This document shows, piece by piece, positions 1 to 8,107 of a stretch of 52,535 nt of DNA (the first letter of the stretch is position 1; each line of letters starts with the position of its first letter). Both the position numbers and the translations under genes were made by a program. This DNA comes from Acidobacteriaceae bacterium (lineage in GTDB: Bacteria > Acidobacteriota > Terriglobia > Terriglobales > Acidobacteriaceae). The stretch is from positions 1 to 52,535 of the forward strand of contig JASHQH010000123.1 in the NCBI GenBank assembly GCA_030037635.1, read 5' to 3'. The notes beneath the pieces were generated by a model. The model searched no databases and was not told where the DNA came from. It worked only from the letters and a program-made list of their open reading frames with translations.

Positions 1-354
1 CGCAAATCGATATTCATCAATTGTGGCTGCAGCAAGGTGCTCGTGGTGGCCTTTGGAGCAGCGTACCACACGTCCGGTGCAATGGACCAGAACGTCGTGT
101 GGCGTACCCAGGACGCCATGTGGCATGCGCATCGAAAAACGGACATCCATCCCTACCTGTAAAGCTTGCTCCAGCGCAAACAGCACGCCGCTGGCAGAGA
201 CGTTCCGAGTGAGCGCAGGCGATTCTCCGCTCTCAGTCGCGAGCACCACAGGCAAACTAAGGGGAAAACGCACGGCGCAACGGACTTCCTGCTTGCCGCT
301 CATCGTAGCGCGCGCCCCCGACGGAAGTGGCGATTCTGGCTTGATTGATGTCAT
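1..354 (-). CDS. PilZ-domain protein, partial (runs off the left edge)
   Basis: Reading the minus strand from an ATG at 354 gives 118 codons without a stop up to base 1, so the C-terminus is outside the window. The protein shows the PilZ pattern: an R-x-PL-x-LPV strand near residue 30, then T-x-NVSASGVLF, and a later G-x-DV-x-F strand. PilZ domains bind cyclic di-GMP or act as degenerate adaptors. The canonical RxxxR and D/NxSxxG motifs are only partly visible: NVSASG is present, the arginine pair is not obvious. The start is supported by GAGGGG eight bases upstream. In this lineage stand-alone PilZ proteins are common. Family call fairly sure, function unknown. Confidence 0.72.
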   Translation of the reverse strand, partial: MTSIKPESPLPSGARATMSGKQEVRCAVRFPLSLPVVLATESGESPALTRNVSASGVLFALEQALQVGMDVRFSMRMPHGVLGTPHDVLVHCTGRVVRCSKGHHEHLAAATIDEYRFA

Positions 355-702
355 GAATGAAGCCCCTCTGCGTGTGGGCTTAGTTGCCAATGTACCCAAC
401 TTAGCCGGTTTCGCACAGGGCACCAAAGTTTCCGGACTGGTAACCGATTCAAGCCAAATCCCTTCTGGGCGCACCCTTTACCCCGCTTTTCCACAATTCA
501 CGAAAGCTCCCGGCTTGGGGCGATCAGCAGTTTCCGAAATTCTTTCGGGTCACCCCTCGCTGTGAGAATGAGGCTCCTCAATTCCAGATACCGATTCGTC
601 CCTGCAAATCGAATCGCCGCTCCGTCGACCGGGCAAAACGACCGGCATGGCAGAAAGGTAACTACAAAAAGATTACTATTGTTGCGAGGATAATGATTAC
701 TA
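355..702. other. Intergenic stretch without a supported gene
   Basis: Open frames exist on both strands but none has a ribosome binding site, a family signature or codon use like the neighbours. This is the upstream region of the minus-strand PilZ gene and of the small plus-strand ORFs that follow. The last 60 bases are unusually AT-rich for this genome, which fits a promoter, but I could not pick a convincing -35/-10 pair. Confidence 0.5.
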
Positions 703-840
703 ATGGTAAAAATTCTTCTTCTTACCACTTTTGCACTAGCGACCGTACAACCTTTGGGTTACTCTAATTCTGCAGTTGATTGTGGCGGGTTGTCTCCACC
801 GCCAGGAGGGTTTCTCAATGCGTACGTTGACTCTGCTTAA
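703..840 (+). CDS. Candidate 45-residue secreted peptide
   Basis: An ATG ORF encoding MVKILLLTTFALA..., a short positively charged start followed by a hydrophobic stretch, then a polar tail with one cysteine and a PPPGG turn. This is the layout of a signal peptide plus a roughly 25-residue mature peptide. GAGGA lies at 686-690, about 12 bases upstream, which is long for a ribosome binding site. The end overlaps the next small ORF by 23 bases, and that ORF's strong ribosome binding site lies inside this one, so the two could be translationally coupled. No family recognised. It could be a leader peptide or a chance ORF. Confidence 0.35.
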   Translation: MVKILLLTTFALATVQPLGYSNSAVDCGGLSPPPGGFLNAYVDSA

Positions 841-907
841 AGTCGTCGTAGTGGCCGTTGTTCTGGCTGCTATCCCGATTATCCCAATGCCGCCACCGCT
901 ACACTAA
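818..907 (+). CDS. Candidate 29-residue hydrophobic peptide
   Basis: ATG ORF preceded by a near-perfect ribosome binding site, AGGAGGG at 804-810, seven bases from the start. The product begins MRTLTLLK, continues with an unbroken run of V/A/L/I of about 17 residues, and ends in a proline-rich tail (PMPPPLH). It could be a single-span membrane peptide or an uncleaved signal. It overlaps the 45-residue ORF in another frame. The quality of the ribosome binding site is the main reason for believing it. Function unknown. Confidence 0.42.
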   Translation: MRTLTLLKVVVVAVVLAAIPIIPMPPPLH

Positions 908-1184
908 GCGCAATTTTTAACTCGGCATTGTTCTTGTCTGGATCACGTAGAGTCACTGCGTGAGCGGGCTGGTTCGTGTCTGAATAGCTTTGTTGACCGA
1001 AGAGCCGATCGGTTTCTGCCCACTCGGGGAAGCAGGTCGGTTTTTCTTTTGCCCCAGTCGGGTTCTCGGGCGCTCCGGTGCCTATATTCCCCAATCGGTG
1101 TAAGTTATTCTTCATGTTCCCCTCGTAAGGGCTCTCCGGCACGTTCTCGGGTTATTCGATACAGTTTTCGATTAAACTGAGCTA

Positions 1185-1961
1185 GTGAGCGTGGAATCAA
1201 TACTCTGGGCCGCAGGAGAGGTCGTGTCCGCGGCGGTTGTGGCCCTGATGCTATACAGGCGTCTGTGGCGCAGCTTCCCTGTGTTCCTCACATATGTGGT
1301 CTGGATATTTCTCGCAGACCTGATCGCATACGCTGTCATTGCCATCGACCGCTCGCTCTACGCGTGGATCTATCTGGTTCTATCTGTTGTCGATTCGGTT
1401 CTGCTTCTGGGCGTTCTGGTAGAGCTGGCGTGGTCCATTCTCCGCCCGCTCCGGGCCGCACTGGCGCGCACCGCGCTCATTCCGGTTATCGGCGTTGTAT
1501 TAGCCGTTGGCGCGGCCGTTTGGCCGTTTGGCTCGCTGCCATCCCTCACAGGAACAACGCAGCAGAACCTGTTGATCGTCCATCTGCAGCAGACAGTCTC
1601 CATTCTCCAGATCGTCTTCCTCCTCGTCCTGATCGGAAGCAGCCAGCTTCTTTCCATCGGATGGCGCGACCGCGAATTGCAGGTGGCAACGGGCCTCGGC
1701 TTCTACTCCTTTGTCAACATCGGGATTGCGGCGCTTCAGCGCCACCAGGCATCCTACTCCCAGTATCGGGTCCTGAACGAATTCGAGATCGTCGCCTTTC
1801 TTTGTACTCTGCTCTACTGGATCGCCTGCTTCGCACAGAAAGAAGCCGAGCGCCGCGAATTCACTCCGCAAATGCAGAGCTTCCTGCTTTCCGTGGCCGG
1901 CGCCGCGCACTCCACCCGTGTTGCGCTCGCCGACAAAACCGGCAAGCAAAAGAAAACCTGA
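1185..1961 (+). CDS. Polytopic membrane protein of unknown function
   Basis: 258 residues from a GTG start; a second GTG lies two codons later and no ATG is near. About six to seven hydrophobic segments fill residues 5-215, followed by a basic cytoplasmic tail ending in KTGKQKKT. This layout is common among acidobacterial membrane proteins with no assigned domain and resembles the sensor part of some histidine kinases, but there is no kinase domain. The 277 bases before it carry no convincing plus-strand gene. A weak minus-strand ORF lies there (879-1115, with GAGGGG just before its ATG), which I do not call. Confidence 0.75.
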   Translation: MSVESILWAAGEVVSAAVVALMLYRRLWRSFPVFLTYVVWIFLADLIAYAVIAIDRSLYAWIYLVLSVVDSVLLLGVLVELAWSILRPLRAALARTALIPVIGVVLAVGAAVWPFGSLPSLTGTTQQNLLIVHLQQTVSILQIVFLLVLIGSSQLLSIGWRDRELQVATGLGFYSFVNIGIAALQRHQASYSQYRVLNEFEIVAFLCTLLYWIACFAQKEAERREFTPQMQSFLLSVAGAAHSTRVALADKTGKQKKT

Positions 1962-2080
1962 CTCGTCCTTCGCTCGCCGTCCCGTTCAAGCCCCCGTCCG
2001 TCTGGTTACACTCGCCGCTATATCAACAATTGTGTGCTTTGAAATGCGCGTACGACGTGGCGGAGCAAGGAAGGGAATCC

Positions 2081-2413
2081 ATGTTGACCACCGGCAAAGC
2101 CGTCAAAGTTACTCTCTATCTGAGCGACGGAGCCAGGCATCATGGCGTTCCCATCTACACCAGCATTCTCGATTTTCTTTTTCACGGCGGCATCGCGGGC
2201 GCCACGGTCGTCAAGGGCCTCGCTGGCTTTGGCGCCAGGCACCGCTTGCACTCGGCCCACATCCTCGAGATTTCCGATCACCTCCCCATCAAAGTCGAAT
2301 TCATTGAGACGCGTGAAAAGGTGGATGCGATTCTTCCCGAGCTCGAAAGACGTGCTGGCTCCGGCCTCATCGAAGTGCAGGAGATTTCGATCATCGTGCC
2401 CCCGAGGCAATAG
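2081..2413 (+). CDS. DUF190 family protein
   Basis: 110 residues. The N-terminal VKVTLYLSDGARHHGVPIY segment and the ILDFLFHGGIAGATVVKGLAGFG block are typical of DUF190 (PF02641), a PII-like ferredoxin-fold family often found beside the fluoride channel gene crcB. No crcB is seen in this window, so it is an orphan here. The ATG at 2081 is chosen because AAGGAAGGG lies just upstream; the open frame extends much further 5' but only as a shadow of the membrane-protein gene. Presumed cytoplasmic ligand-sensing or regulatory role, by family only. Confidence 0.85.
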   Translation: MLTTGKAVKVTLYLSDGARHHGVPIYTSILDFLFHGGIAGATVVKGLAGFGARHRLHSAHILEISDHLPIKVEFIETREKVDAILPELERRAGSGLIEVQEISIIVPPRQ

Positions 2414-2671
2414 GCCATTTTTCCTCTGCATCTACGCCGCCTGTTCGCCGCGCCTCGCTACTCGTAACCGCAACATTCTGCCCTAAATCACGTCTGAACC
2501 TATAGCTACTGGGCGGAAGGGTCTTTTCCGCTTCGCGTTCAGTCCCTTCTGGTTCTCCCGCGCATCAAGGGAATAAAGGGCAGACGGTTTGCCCTTTCAC
2601 CGATTCTTCAAAAGAACCGGTGCATACTGAAAGTGGCAAAAACTCCGGCAATCCTGGTCGAAGAGGAACTG

Positions 2672-3787
2672 ATGCTTTCGAATTGCCAGATACGAAACAT
2701 ATCATTTGCTTTCATTCTTTTATTTGCTTTCGGTTGCCCGCGCGGCCATGCCCAGGCAGCGTTGCTCATGGAGCAGCCGTACGGGTTTTTTGGCGCGCTG
2801 AATCCAACCGGCCACAATGCCATCTATTTTCAGCGCATTTGCGCCGAAACTCCCGTGCAACTGCGGCGCTGCCGTGCCGGCGAGATGGGCGCCGTGATCG
2901 CTCGCTACGAGGGAATCGACGGGTATGATTGGGTGGCAATCCCGCTTGTTCCTTACCTCTACGCGGTCGAGAACCCTTCCGATGTTCCCGCGCTCGTGGA
3001 TCACAATGTCGTGGTGCAGTTGCGCAACCGCTATCGCGAAGGATACCTCGAGAGCCTGGGTTCGAAATTGCCGCCGGGCAACCTTGTGCGGGGCGGCTGG
3101 ACACAATTGCTAGGTTCGGCTTACGAGCGACGCATCTACGCCTTTCGCTTTGAAACCACTCCCGAGCAGGACGATGCCCTGATTGCACGCATGAATGCAG
3201 GGCCGAACCATACCCACTTCAACCTCCTCTTCAATAACTGCGCCGATTTTGCGCGCGTCGTCCTCAACGATTACTTTCCTCATACCTTCAGGCGCAATAT
3301 CTTTCCCGATGCTGGAATGACGACGCCCAAGCAGATCACGTACAAGCTCGTGCGCTACGCGCGCAAGCATCCCGCAGTGGGCTTGACGGTCTTTGAGATT
3401 CCGCAGATCCCGGGTTACCGGCACGGAAGCCACTCCAACAAGGGAATTGACGAATCGATTGTCACCACCGTCTACGCCGTTCCTATCGCCATCGTTAATC
3501 CCTATCTGGCAGGCGGGATGTTCGTCGACTATCTGGTGCGTGGCCGCTATCGCCTCATCCCCAGGCATCCCGAAGTTCTCGGACCGGACGATTTATCGGC
3601 GTTGACAGAGCCGGCCCCGAACTTTGAGAATTCCGCCAGCGCCGTGCCTCTCACCGAAGGGACTGGGTCCGTGGGGTCGGGCTCAGGCGCCAAGATTCCC
3701 GGCGCAATTCCCGTGGATTCCGGTCCGGCACAGCCAGCCACGGAGACCAGCTCCGGCGTGAAGGGAACCGGCACTGCGAATGAGTAA
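2672..3787 (+). CDS. Secreted protein with permuted papain-like (LRAT/NlpC/DUF4105-type) signature
   Basis: 371 residues. The ATG at 2672 has AGAGGA just upstream and begins a clean signal peptide (hydrophobic core FAFILLFAFG, cleavage near GHAQA); an upstream GTG at 2633 is possible but would put 13 residues before it. The mature protein has a His in a GHNAIYF strand near residue 45 and a Cys in FNNCADF near residue 190. That His-before-Cys order is seen in circularly permuted papain-fold enzymes such as DUF4105 and LRAT-like proteins. The last 60 residues are low-complexity, rich in S, G, P and T. It overlaps the following DUF6526 gene by 8 bases, so the two are probably cotranscribed. The enzymatic role is an inference. 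Confidence 0.75.
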   Translation: MLSNCQIRNISFAFILLFAFGCPRGHAQAALLMEQPYGFFGALNPTGHNAIYFQRICAETPVQLRRCRAGEMGAVIARYEGIDGYDWVAIPLVPYLYAVENPSDVPALVDHNVVVQLRNRYREGYLESLGSKLPPGNLVRGGWTQLLGSAYERRIYAFRFETTPEQDDALIARMNAGPNHTHFNLLFNNCADFARVVLNDYFPHTFRRNIFPDAGMTTPKQITYKLVRYARKHPAVGLTVFEIPQIPGYRHGSHSNKGIDESIVTTVYAVPIAIVNPYLAGGMFVDYLVRGRYRLIPRHPEVLGPDDLSALTEPAPNFENSASAVPLTEGTGSVGSGSGAKIPGAIPVDSGPAQPATETSSGVKGTGTANE

Positions 3788-4217
3788 GTCAGAACCGCAA
3801 AACTTCAAAAGTCACGCGCGATTCGATCCCCTCTATCATTTTTTCCTCACGCTGATTTTCCTCGCCAACCTCGTCGTCTCCATTGTCTACGCCGTGCACC
3901 ATTTCTGTTTCTATTCGGTGTGGCTGGTGGTGCTGTCGCTGGCGGCGTTTGTCGCACTTTTCCGCCTCCGCACCTACCCCTTGAAGGTGCAGGATCGCGT
4001 GATCCGGCTTGAGGAGCGGTTGCGCCTTCAGGCATTGGCTCCCCCTGAGTGGCATACGCAAATCTATCGCCTTACTGAGGACCAGTTGATCGGGCTGCGC
4101 TTTGCCGCCGCCGACGAGGTAGTGGAGTTGGCCAAGCAGGCTCTCGAGCATAACTGGAACCGCAAGCAGATCAAGGAGCGCATCAAAGACTGGCGCGCCG
4201 ACAACTGGCGAGTGTAA
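3780..4217 (+). CDS. DUF6526 membrane protein
   Basis: 145 residues. It begins MSKSEPQNFKSHARFDPLYHFF, then has two hydrophobic segments at about residues 22-42 and 46-64, followed by a cytoplasmic helical part with KVQDRVIRLEERLRLQAL and LTEDQLIGLRFAAADE. This is the acidobacterial DUF6526 pattern. Length is typical. The ATG overlaps the end of the preceding secreted-protein gene, which suggests one transcript. Function unknown; the charged C-terminal part after two membrane spans suggests a membrane-anchored adaptor. Confidence 0.82.
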   Translation: MSKSEPQNFKSHARFDPLYHFFLTLIFLANLVVSIVYAVHHFCFYSVWLVVLSLAAFVALFRLRTYPLKVQDRVIRLEERLRLQALAPPEWHTQIYRLTEDQLIGLRFAAADEVVELAKQALEHNWNRKQIKERIKDWRADNWRV

Positions 4218-4238
4218 GCAGCAAGCCCCAAACCCCAA

Positions 4239-4364
4239 ACTGATCCTGGCCCTCCTGGTACGGGCATGACCTACATTCATATGCCCACCGACCACGGCTT
4301 CACCGATCACCGTATCGCTCTCGAGAGCACGGTGCTCCACTGGCTCGGTAGAACCATCAAATGA
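4239..4364 (+). pseudogene. Remnant of an alpha/beta-hydrolase C-terminus
   Basis: A short frame ends in ...TYIHMPTDHGFTDHRIALES... followed by TVLHWLG and a stop at 4362-4364. The DHGF-x-DHRI-x-L block followed by VL-x-WL resembles the catalytic-histidine end of acidobacterial and proteobacterial alpha/beta hydrolases. No nucleophile elbow or core domain is encoded upstream, where the DUF6526 gene ends at 4217. I read it as the surviving tail of a decayed hydrolase gene. The rest of 4218-4561 holds nothing I can name. Confidence 0.4.
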
Positions 4365-4561
4365 GCGCGTCTCTCGCCCCTCGCGCGCAATTGCCGCCGT
4401 TTCTTTCGAACCCCAGCTTCGCTCGAGAAAAGACCCTCCCTTTGCACTCCCAATGCCGGAGTAGCGCATCAAAATAGAATGGGTGGAGCGATGCTGGCAT
4501 CAGCAGCAGCCCACGGGCATTTTGGAGGTGAAAAGAGCGGAGCCGCGCCCTTCCCGGTACT

Positions 4562-4810
4562 ATGCGAATTTATAAAGTTCAATTTCACTATTTTTGCGCA
4601 GGCGACTATCACGAAAACCAAATCACCCGGTACTACCGCGCCCAAAATGCAAATGACGCGGTAACGCGGCTTCCTGCCATGCTGCCCTGCGCCTATTGCG
4701 CGCCTGGAACCATCTCTGTGGGTACACTCAAGGTGGAATGTAACATCTCCGAGGTGTCGGAGCTGGAGTTTCGTGACTCGCAGGCCGCGCTCGAGCCCGA
4801 CATTGTGTGA
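4562..4810 (+). CDS. Hypothetical protein, 82 residues
   Basis: ATG frame of 82 residues with balanced composition, an N-terminal strand-like segment (MRIYKVQFHYFCAG) and one CxxC in LPCAYCAPG near residue 43. There is no signal peptide or membrane span. No clear ribosome binding site is present in the ten bases before the ATG, although GGAGGTG lies about 35 bases upstream. No family recognised. It may be a small DNA- or metal-binding protein, but that would be a guess. Confidence 0.42.
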   Translation: MRIYKVQFHYFCAGDYHENQITRYYRAQNANDAVTRLPAMLPCAYCAPGTISVGTLKVECNISEVSELEFRDSQAALEPDIV

Positions 4811-5059
4811 AAGCGTCGCTCTCCCCCACCTCACTTGAAGCTCTGATCCGAGCCGCGTTGACAATTGCGCCTCAGCATCATCGGCCGACGGAGGGCGACT
4901 TTCACTGCATCGATTCAACCGTCGATATACAAGGTCAACCTCCCCCTCAGCCTGCGCATCCTATCCCGACAGCGCCGCGGCCCCACCATCTAGAGGCGCG
5001 ATCCGCGCGGTGCATGCGATCGGCCCGATAAGAGCTGTTTATCTAAAGGAGTATCCAAC

Positions 5060-5731
5060 ATGAAACGCATCAGCATTCTCGCCTCCCTCATTGTCTCTCT
5101 TGCTTTGCCGTGTTCCTTGTCAGCTCAGGCCACCGCGGCAGCCGACGGAGGTGGAGGCCAAACGGCCCAATCCGGCGAATCCCCCTTCGCCAGGAACCAT
5201 GGGGAAGTCGGCGTCTTTGCCGATTATTTCCGCTTCGCTCCAACCGGCTCATCGACGACCAACTTTGTGGGGACTGGCGGGCGTATTGGCTTCAATGTGC
5301 ATCCCAACATCGTGCTCGAAGCAGAAATGGCTTACGATTTCGCGCGCAACTACACCACCACCTCCACGATAACCAACGGAACCACGACGACCACGACATT
5401 TCAGACTTCGAGCATTCGCCCTGTCACCGGGCTCTTCGGCCCCAAATTCCAGTTCGGTACGTCGGGCAACTTTCGCGTCTTCGCTGAGGGAAAGCTCGGT
5501 TTCGTCGACTTCAGCACCAGCAGCCCGAACAACGTAACTGGCGCGCAGTTTTCTAACGCGGTGTCTGGTGTCGGCGGCTCGGGGACTCATCTCGCATTGT
5601 TCCCAGGGGGAGGATTTGAAGGTTTCATCGGGCCAATCGGATTTCGTGTTGAAGCCGGCGACGAGATCTACTTGAACAACGGCACCTATAACAACTTGCG
5701 CGTAAGCGCCGGGCCCACCATTCGCTTCTAA
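5060..5731 (+). CDS. Outer-membrane beta-barrel protein
   Basis: 223 residues. Signal peptide (MKRISILASLIVSLALPCSLSAQA), then a Gly/Thr/Ser-rich domain of alternating strands typical of eight-stranded porin-like barrels (PF13505 type): GEVGVFADYFRF, GGRIGFNVHPNIVLEAEMAY, GLFGPKFQFG, FRVFAEGKLGF, GFRVEAGDEIYL and the terminal NLRVSAGPTIRF. The C-terminal phenylalanine is the usual outer-membrane assembly signal. AAAGGAG lies about nine bases before the ATG. A Thr-rich loop (TTTTTT) near residue 110 would be surface exposed. Monocistronic. The exact ligand or role cannot be told from sequence. Confidence 0.86.
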   Translation: MKRISILASLIVSLALPCSLSAQATAAADGGGGQTAQSGESPFARNHGEVGVFADYFRFAPTGSSTTNFVGTGGRIGFNVHPNIVLEAEMAYDFARNYTTTSTITNGTTTTTTFQTSSIRPVTGLFGPKFQFGTSGNFRVFAEGKLGFVDFSTSSPNNVTGAQFSNAVSGVGGSGTHLALFPGGGFEGFIGPIGFRVEAGDEIYLNNGTYNNLRVSAGPTIRF

Positions 5732-5844
5732 CGCAGTTTAGGAATCGGCGTATATCAACGCGACCCACCCCGAGCCCTCAGCGGCCGCACTTGCCCGCTG
5801 GGGGCCTGCGGCCTTCAACTCCATTAAAAACATGCAGTTCTCGT

Positions 5845-5858
5845 GTGATTGCGATCAC
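5845..5858. promoter_or_regulatory. CRP/FNR-type palindrome upstream of the radical SAM gene
   Basis: GTGAT-TGCG-ATCAC, a perfect 5-4-5 inverted repeat with the GTGA-N6-TCAC core recognised by CRP/FNR-superfamily regulators such as CRP and HcpR. It lies 137 bases before the start at 5995 in the 263-base intergenic region. The same core recurs at 10362, 10570 and 17675. No regulator gene for it is visible in the window. Confidence 0.6.
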
Positions 5859-5994
5859 CGCAGCACAGCCCGACGGGGCCTAATCTGGCAATAGAATGTG
5901 CGCCATAGCTCACGCTGGCGGCGCGAGTTTTGTCTCGAGTTTTTTGCTTTTTGCCTCTTGATCAGCATTTCCTGATGAATGAGGCTGGGGAGCA

Positions 5995-7830
5995 GTGTGC
6001 GTGAAATTCGACCTGGTGCTGCTTCACCCACCCAGCCTTTACGACTTTAGAAAAGCGAACCAGTTTCGCGGGCCGATCAGCGACGTCATCCCTTCGTCGT
6101 CAGTCTTCGATATGTACCCCATCGGCTTTACGAGCATTGGCGGCTACCTTGAGCGGTTTGGCTATCGCGTGAAGATTGTGAACCTGGCCGCGCGAATGCT
6201 GATGGACCGCGCTTTCGACGTGGAACAGAAGATCAGGGGCCTTGAGAGCGAGCTCTTTGGGATTTCGCTGCATTGGCTGCCGCACGCGCAAGGCGCGCTC
6301 CAGATCGCCAAGCTGGTGAAGAGGGCGCATCCCCAGGCGCGGGTCATGCTGGGCGGGCTCTCGGCCACGTACTTTCATCGCGAGCTGATGGGATATGACT
6401 GCGTCGACTTTGTCATGCGCGGCGACACGACCGAGAAGGCCATGCTGGCGTTGATGGATGAGATGCGGTCCGGCGAGCCGGACTATTCTCGCGTGCCCAA
6501 CCTGGCCTGGAAGCGGGCTGGACAGCAGTCCAGCGAGTGCGATGCGGTAGTGGTGAACCCTATGGGGCCCCTGCCGGAGACCCTCGACGACGTAAATATT
6601 CCGGATTACCGCTATGCAGTGCGATCGGTATTTCGCTACAGGAATTTGCTCGATGTGATTCCGTACCGCGGATGGCTGCAGTATCCGCTGACCGCGCTGC
6701 TCACCGTGCGGGGCTGCACGCAGGACTGCCTGGCTTGCGGCGGATCCAGGTCGGCCTATGGCCTCAATTGTGCGCGCTCCCAGCCGACGCTGCGCTCGCC
6801 AGCCAGGCTGGCCGACGACATTGCGTTCATCCAGCGCTTCAGCCGTACCCCGATCTTTGTCATTGGCGATATCCGCCAGGGCGGCGCCAGGTATACCGAC
6901 GAATTTCTCGAGCGAGTGGCGGCCCTGAAACCACGAAACGAGATCGTCTTTGAGCTTTTCTGGAAGGCGGACGAGCTGTTTTTTCAGCGCCTGGAACGGC
7001 ATCTGCCCCGCTACAGCCTGGAAATCACGCTGGAAAGCGGGGATGAAGATCTGCGCAAGCTGAACGGGAAATTCGCTTGTTCGAATGCGGAATTTCTTGA
7101 AACCGTGAAAGCGGCCCTGGCGCACGGATGCCGGAAACTGGACGTGTTCTTCATGGTCGGCCTGCCGCACCAGACGCCGGAAAGCGCGTTGGCCAGCATT
7201 GACTTTTGCGAGGAAGTCTACCGGGCTTGCGGCGGAGACAAGCGGGTCTTTTATTTTGTGGCTCCGCTGGCGCCGTTTCTTGACCCGGCCAGCCGTGGAT
7301 TCGAGCATCCGGAACGTTTTGGGCTTCGGCGCCTGGCGACGACACTCGAAGAGCACCTGCGCCATCTCACGGCGCCATCGTGGGAGTTCATGCTCAATTA
7401 TGAGACCGATGCCATGAGCCGCGAGCAGATTGTGAAGGCCACCTACGCCAGCATGGCGAAGATGAACGACTTCAAGCTGCGCCATGGGCTGATCGGAACC
7501 CAGATGCACCGGCGCATTGCCAATGAGATTGACCAGGCGCTGGATTGGCTTGACCACGTCCGGGAGGCGATGCGGCAGGGCGTCGAAATAGAGGGATTGG
7601 CTGCGCGCGTGGAGCCGCGCCACAGCGCAGCCCGCACCTACGCGGAGCTTCGCTGGAAGGTGAAGAACCGTTATGCCGGCCTGGCGTCGATGGCTTCGAT
7701 GGGAATGCGGCTGGCAATGGAAGAGCTGACCGGCGCCATACGCCGGCGCCGCATGCCCATGGAGTGGATGCGCGCAGCGGCTGCTCCTGCTCAACGTAGT
7801 GCGGCACACGAAGCAGCACCGCTGGAGTAG
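5995..7830 (+). CDS. B12-binding-domain radical SAM protein (Ta0216/TIGR04190-like)
   Basis: 611 residues. Residues 1-140 form a cobalamin-binding-like Rossmann domain (DLVLLHPPS at the start, VMLGGLSATYF near 117). The radical SAM cluster motif is C241-x3-C245-x2-C248 in VRGCTQDCLACGGS, followed by a TIM-barrel region with FVIGDIRQGG and LEITLESGDEDL; the C-terminal 180 residues are helical and basic. This domain order matches the B12-binding radical SAM family around Thermoplasma Ta0216, whose reaction is unknown to me. The GTG at 5995 follows GGGGAG; a second GTG lies two codons on. It is convergent with the cytochrome b gene. A CRP/FNR-type site upstream links it to the cytochrome/ETF cluster. 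Confidence 0.85.
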   Translation: MCVKFDLVLLHPPSLYDFRKANQFRGPISDVIPSSSVFDMYPIGFTSIGGYLERFGYRVKIVNLAARMLMDRAFDVEQKIRGLESELFGISLHWLPHAQGALQIAKLVKRAHPQARVMLGGLSATYFHRELMGYDCVDFVMRGDTTEKAMLALMDEMRSGEPDYSRVPNLAWKRAGQQSSECDAVVVNPMGPLPETLDDVNIPDYRYAVRSVFRYRNLLDVIPYRGWLQYPLTALLTVRGCTQDCLACGGSRSAYGLNCARSQPTLRSPARLADDIAFIQRFSRTPIFVIGDIRQGGARYTDEFLERVAALKPRNEIVFELFWKADELFFQRLERHLPRYSLEITLESGDEDLRKLNGKFACSNAEFLETVKAALAHGCRKLDVFFMVGLPHQTPESALASIDFCEEVYRACGGDKRVFYFVAPLAPFLDPASRGFEHPERFGLRRLATTLEEHLRHLTAPSWEFMLNYETDAMSREQIVKATYASMAKMNDFKLRHGLIGTQMHRRIANEIDQALDWLDHVREAMRQGVEIEGLAARVEPRHSAARTYAELRWKVKNRYAGLASMASMGMRLAMEELTGAIRRRRMPMEWMRAAAAPAQRSAAHEAAPLE

Positions 7831-8107
7831 TCGCGGCGGTCTTCGGGCGGCGCGGGCCACCTGCAGGATTTGCTGCTTCGCCTTTCTGGCGGACGCGAAA
7901 ATCTCCCATGCCCTTCACTCTATTCAGGGTCGGGGTGCTTTGCATGACAGTGGTAGGTCTTGGTGCTATCTCTCGTTGACGAGTTTCGCGTCGTGAGGGC
8001 GGTGGTGAGAGCGGCGCCGCTCGCGCACACTGCGTTTTTCAGCGGTCGGGTCATGACGGCGGCCACGGCCTTGAAGGGCGTGGCCTGGCCTGGAGATGAG
8101 GTGGCCG

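Noticed and set aside
879-1115. 78-codon minus-strand ORF with GAGGGG before its ATG
   Set aside because: The ribosome binding site is attractive, but composition is non-committal, it ends over a better plus-strand small ORF, and no feature supports it. Left as possible only.
4807-5031. 74-codon plus-strand ORF after the 82-residue protein
   Set aside because: GTG start without a ribosome binding site, and a proline/arginine-rich product typical of non-coding GC-rich DNA.
6100-7860. 586-codon minus-strand ORF opposite the radical SAM gene
   Set aside because: Sense strand encodes a clear Cx3CxxC radical SAM enzyme; the antisense product is Arg/His-rich low-complexity.
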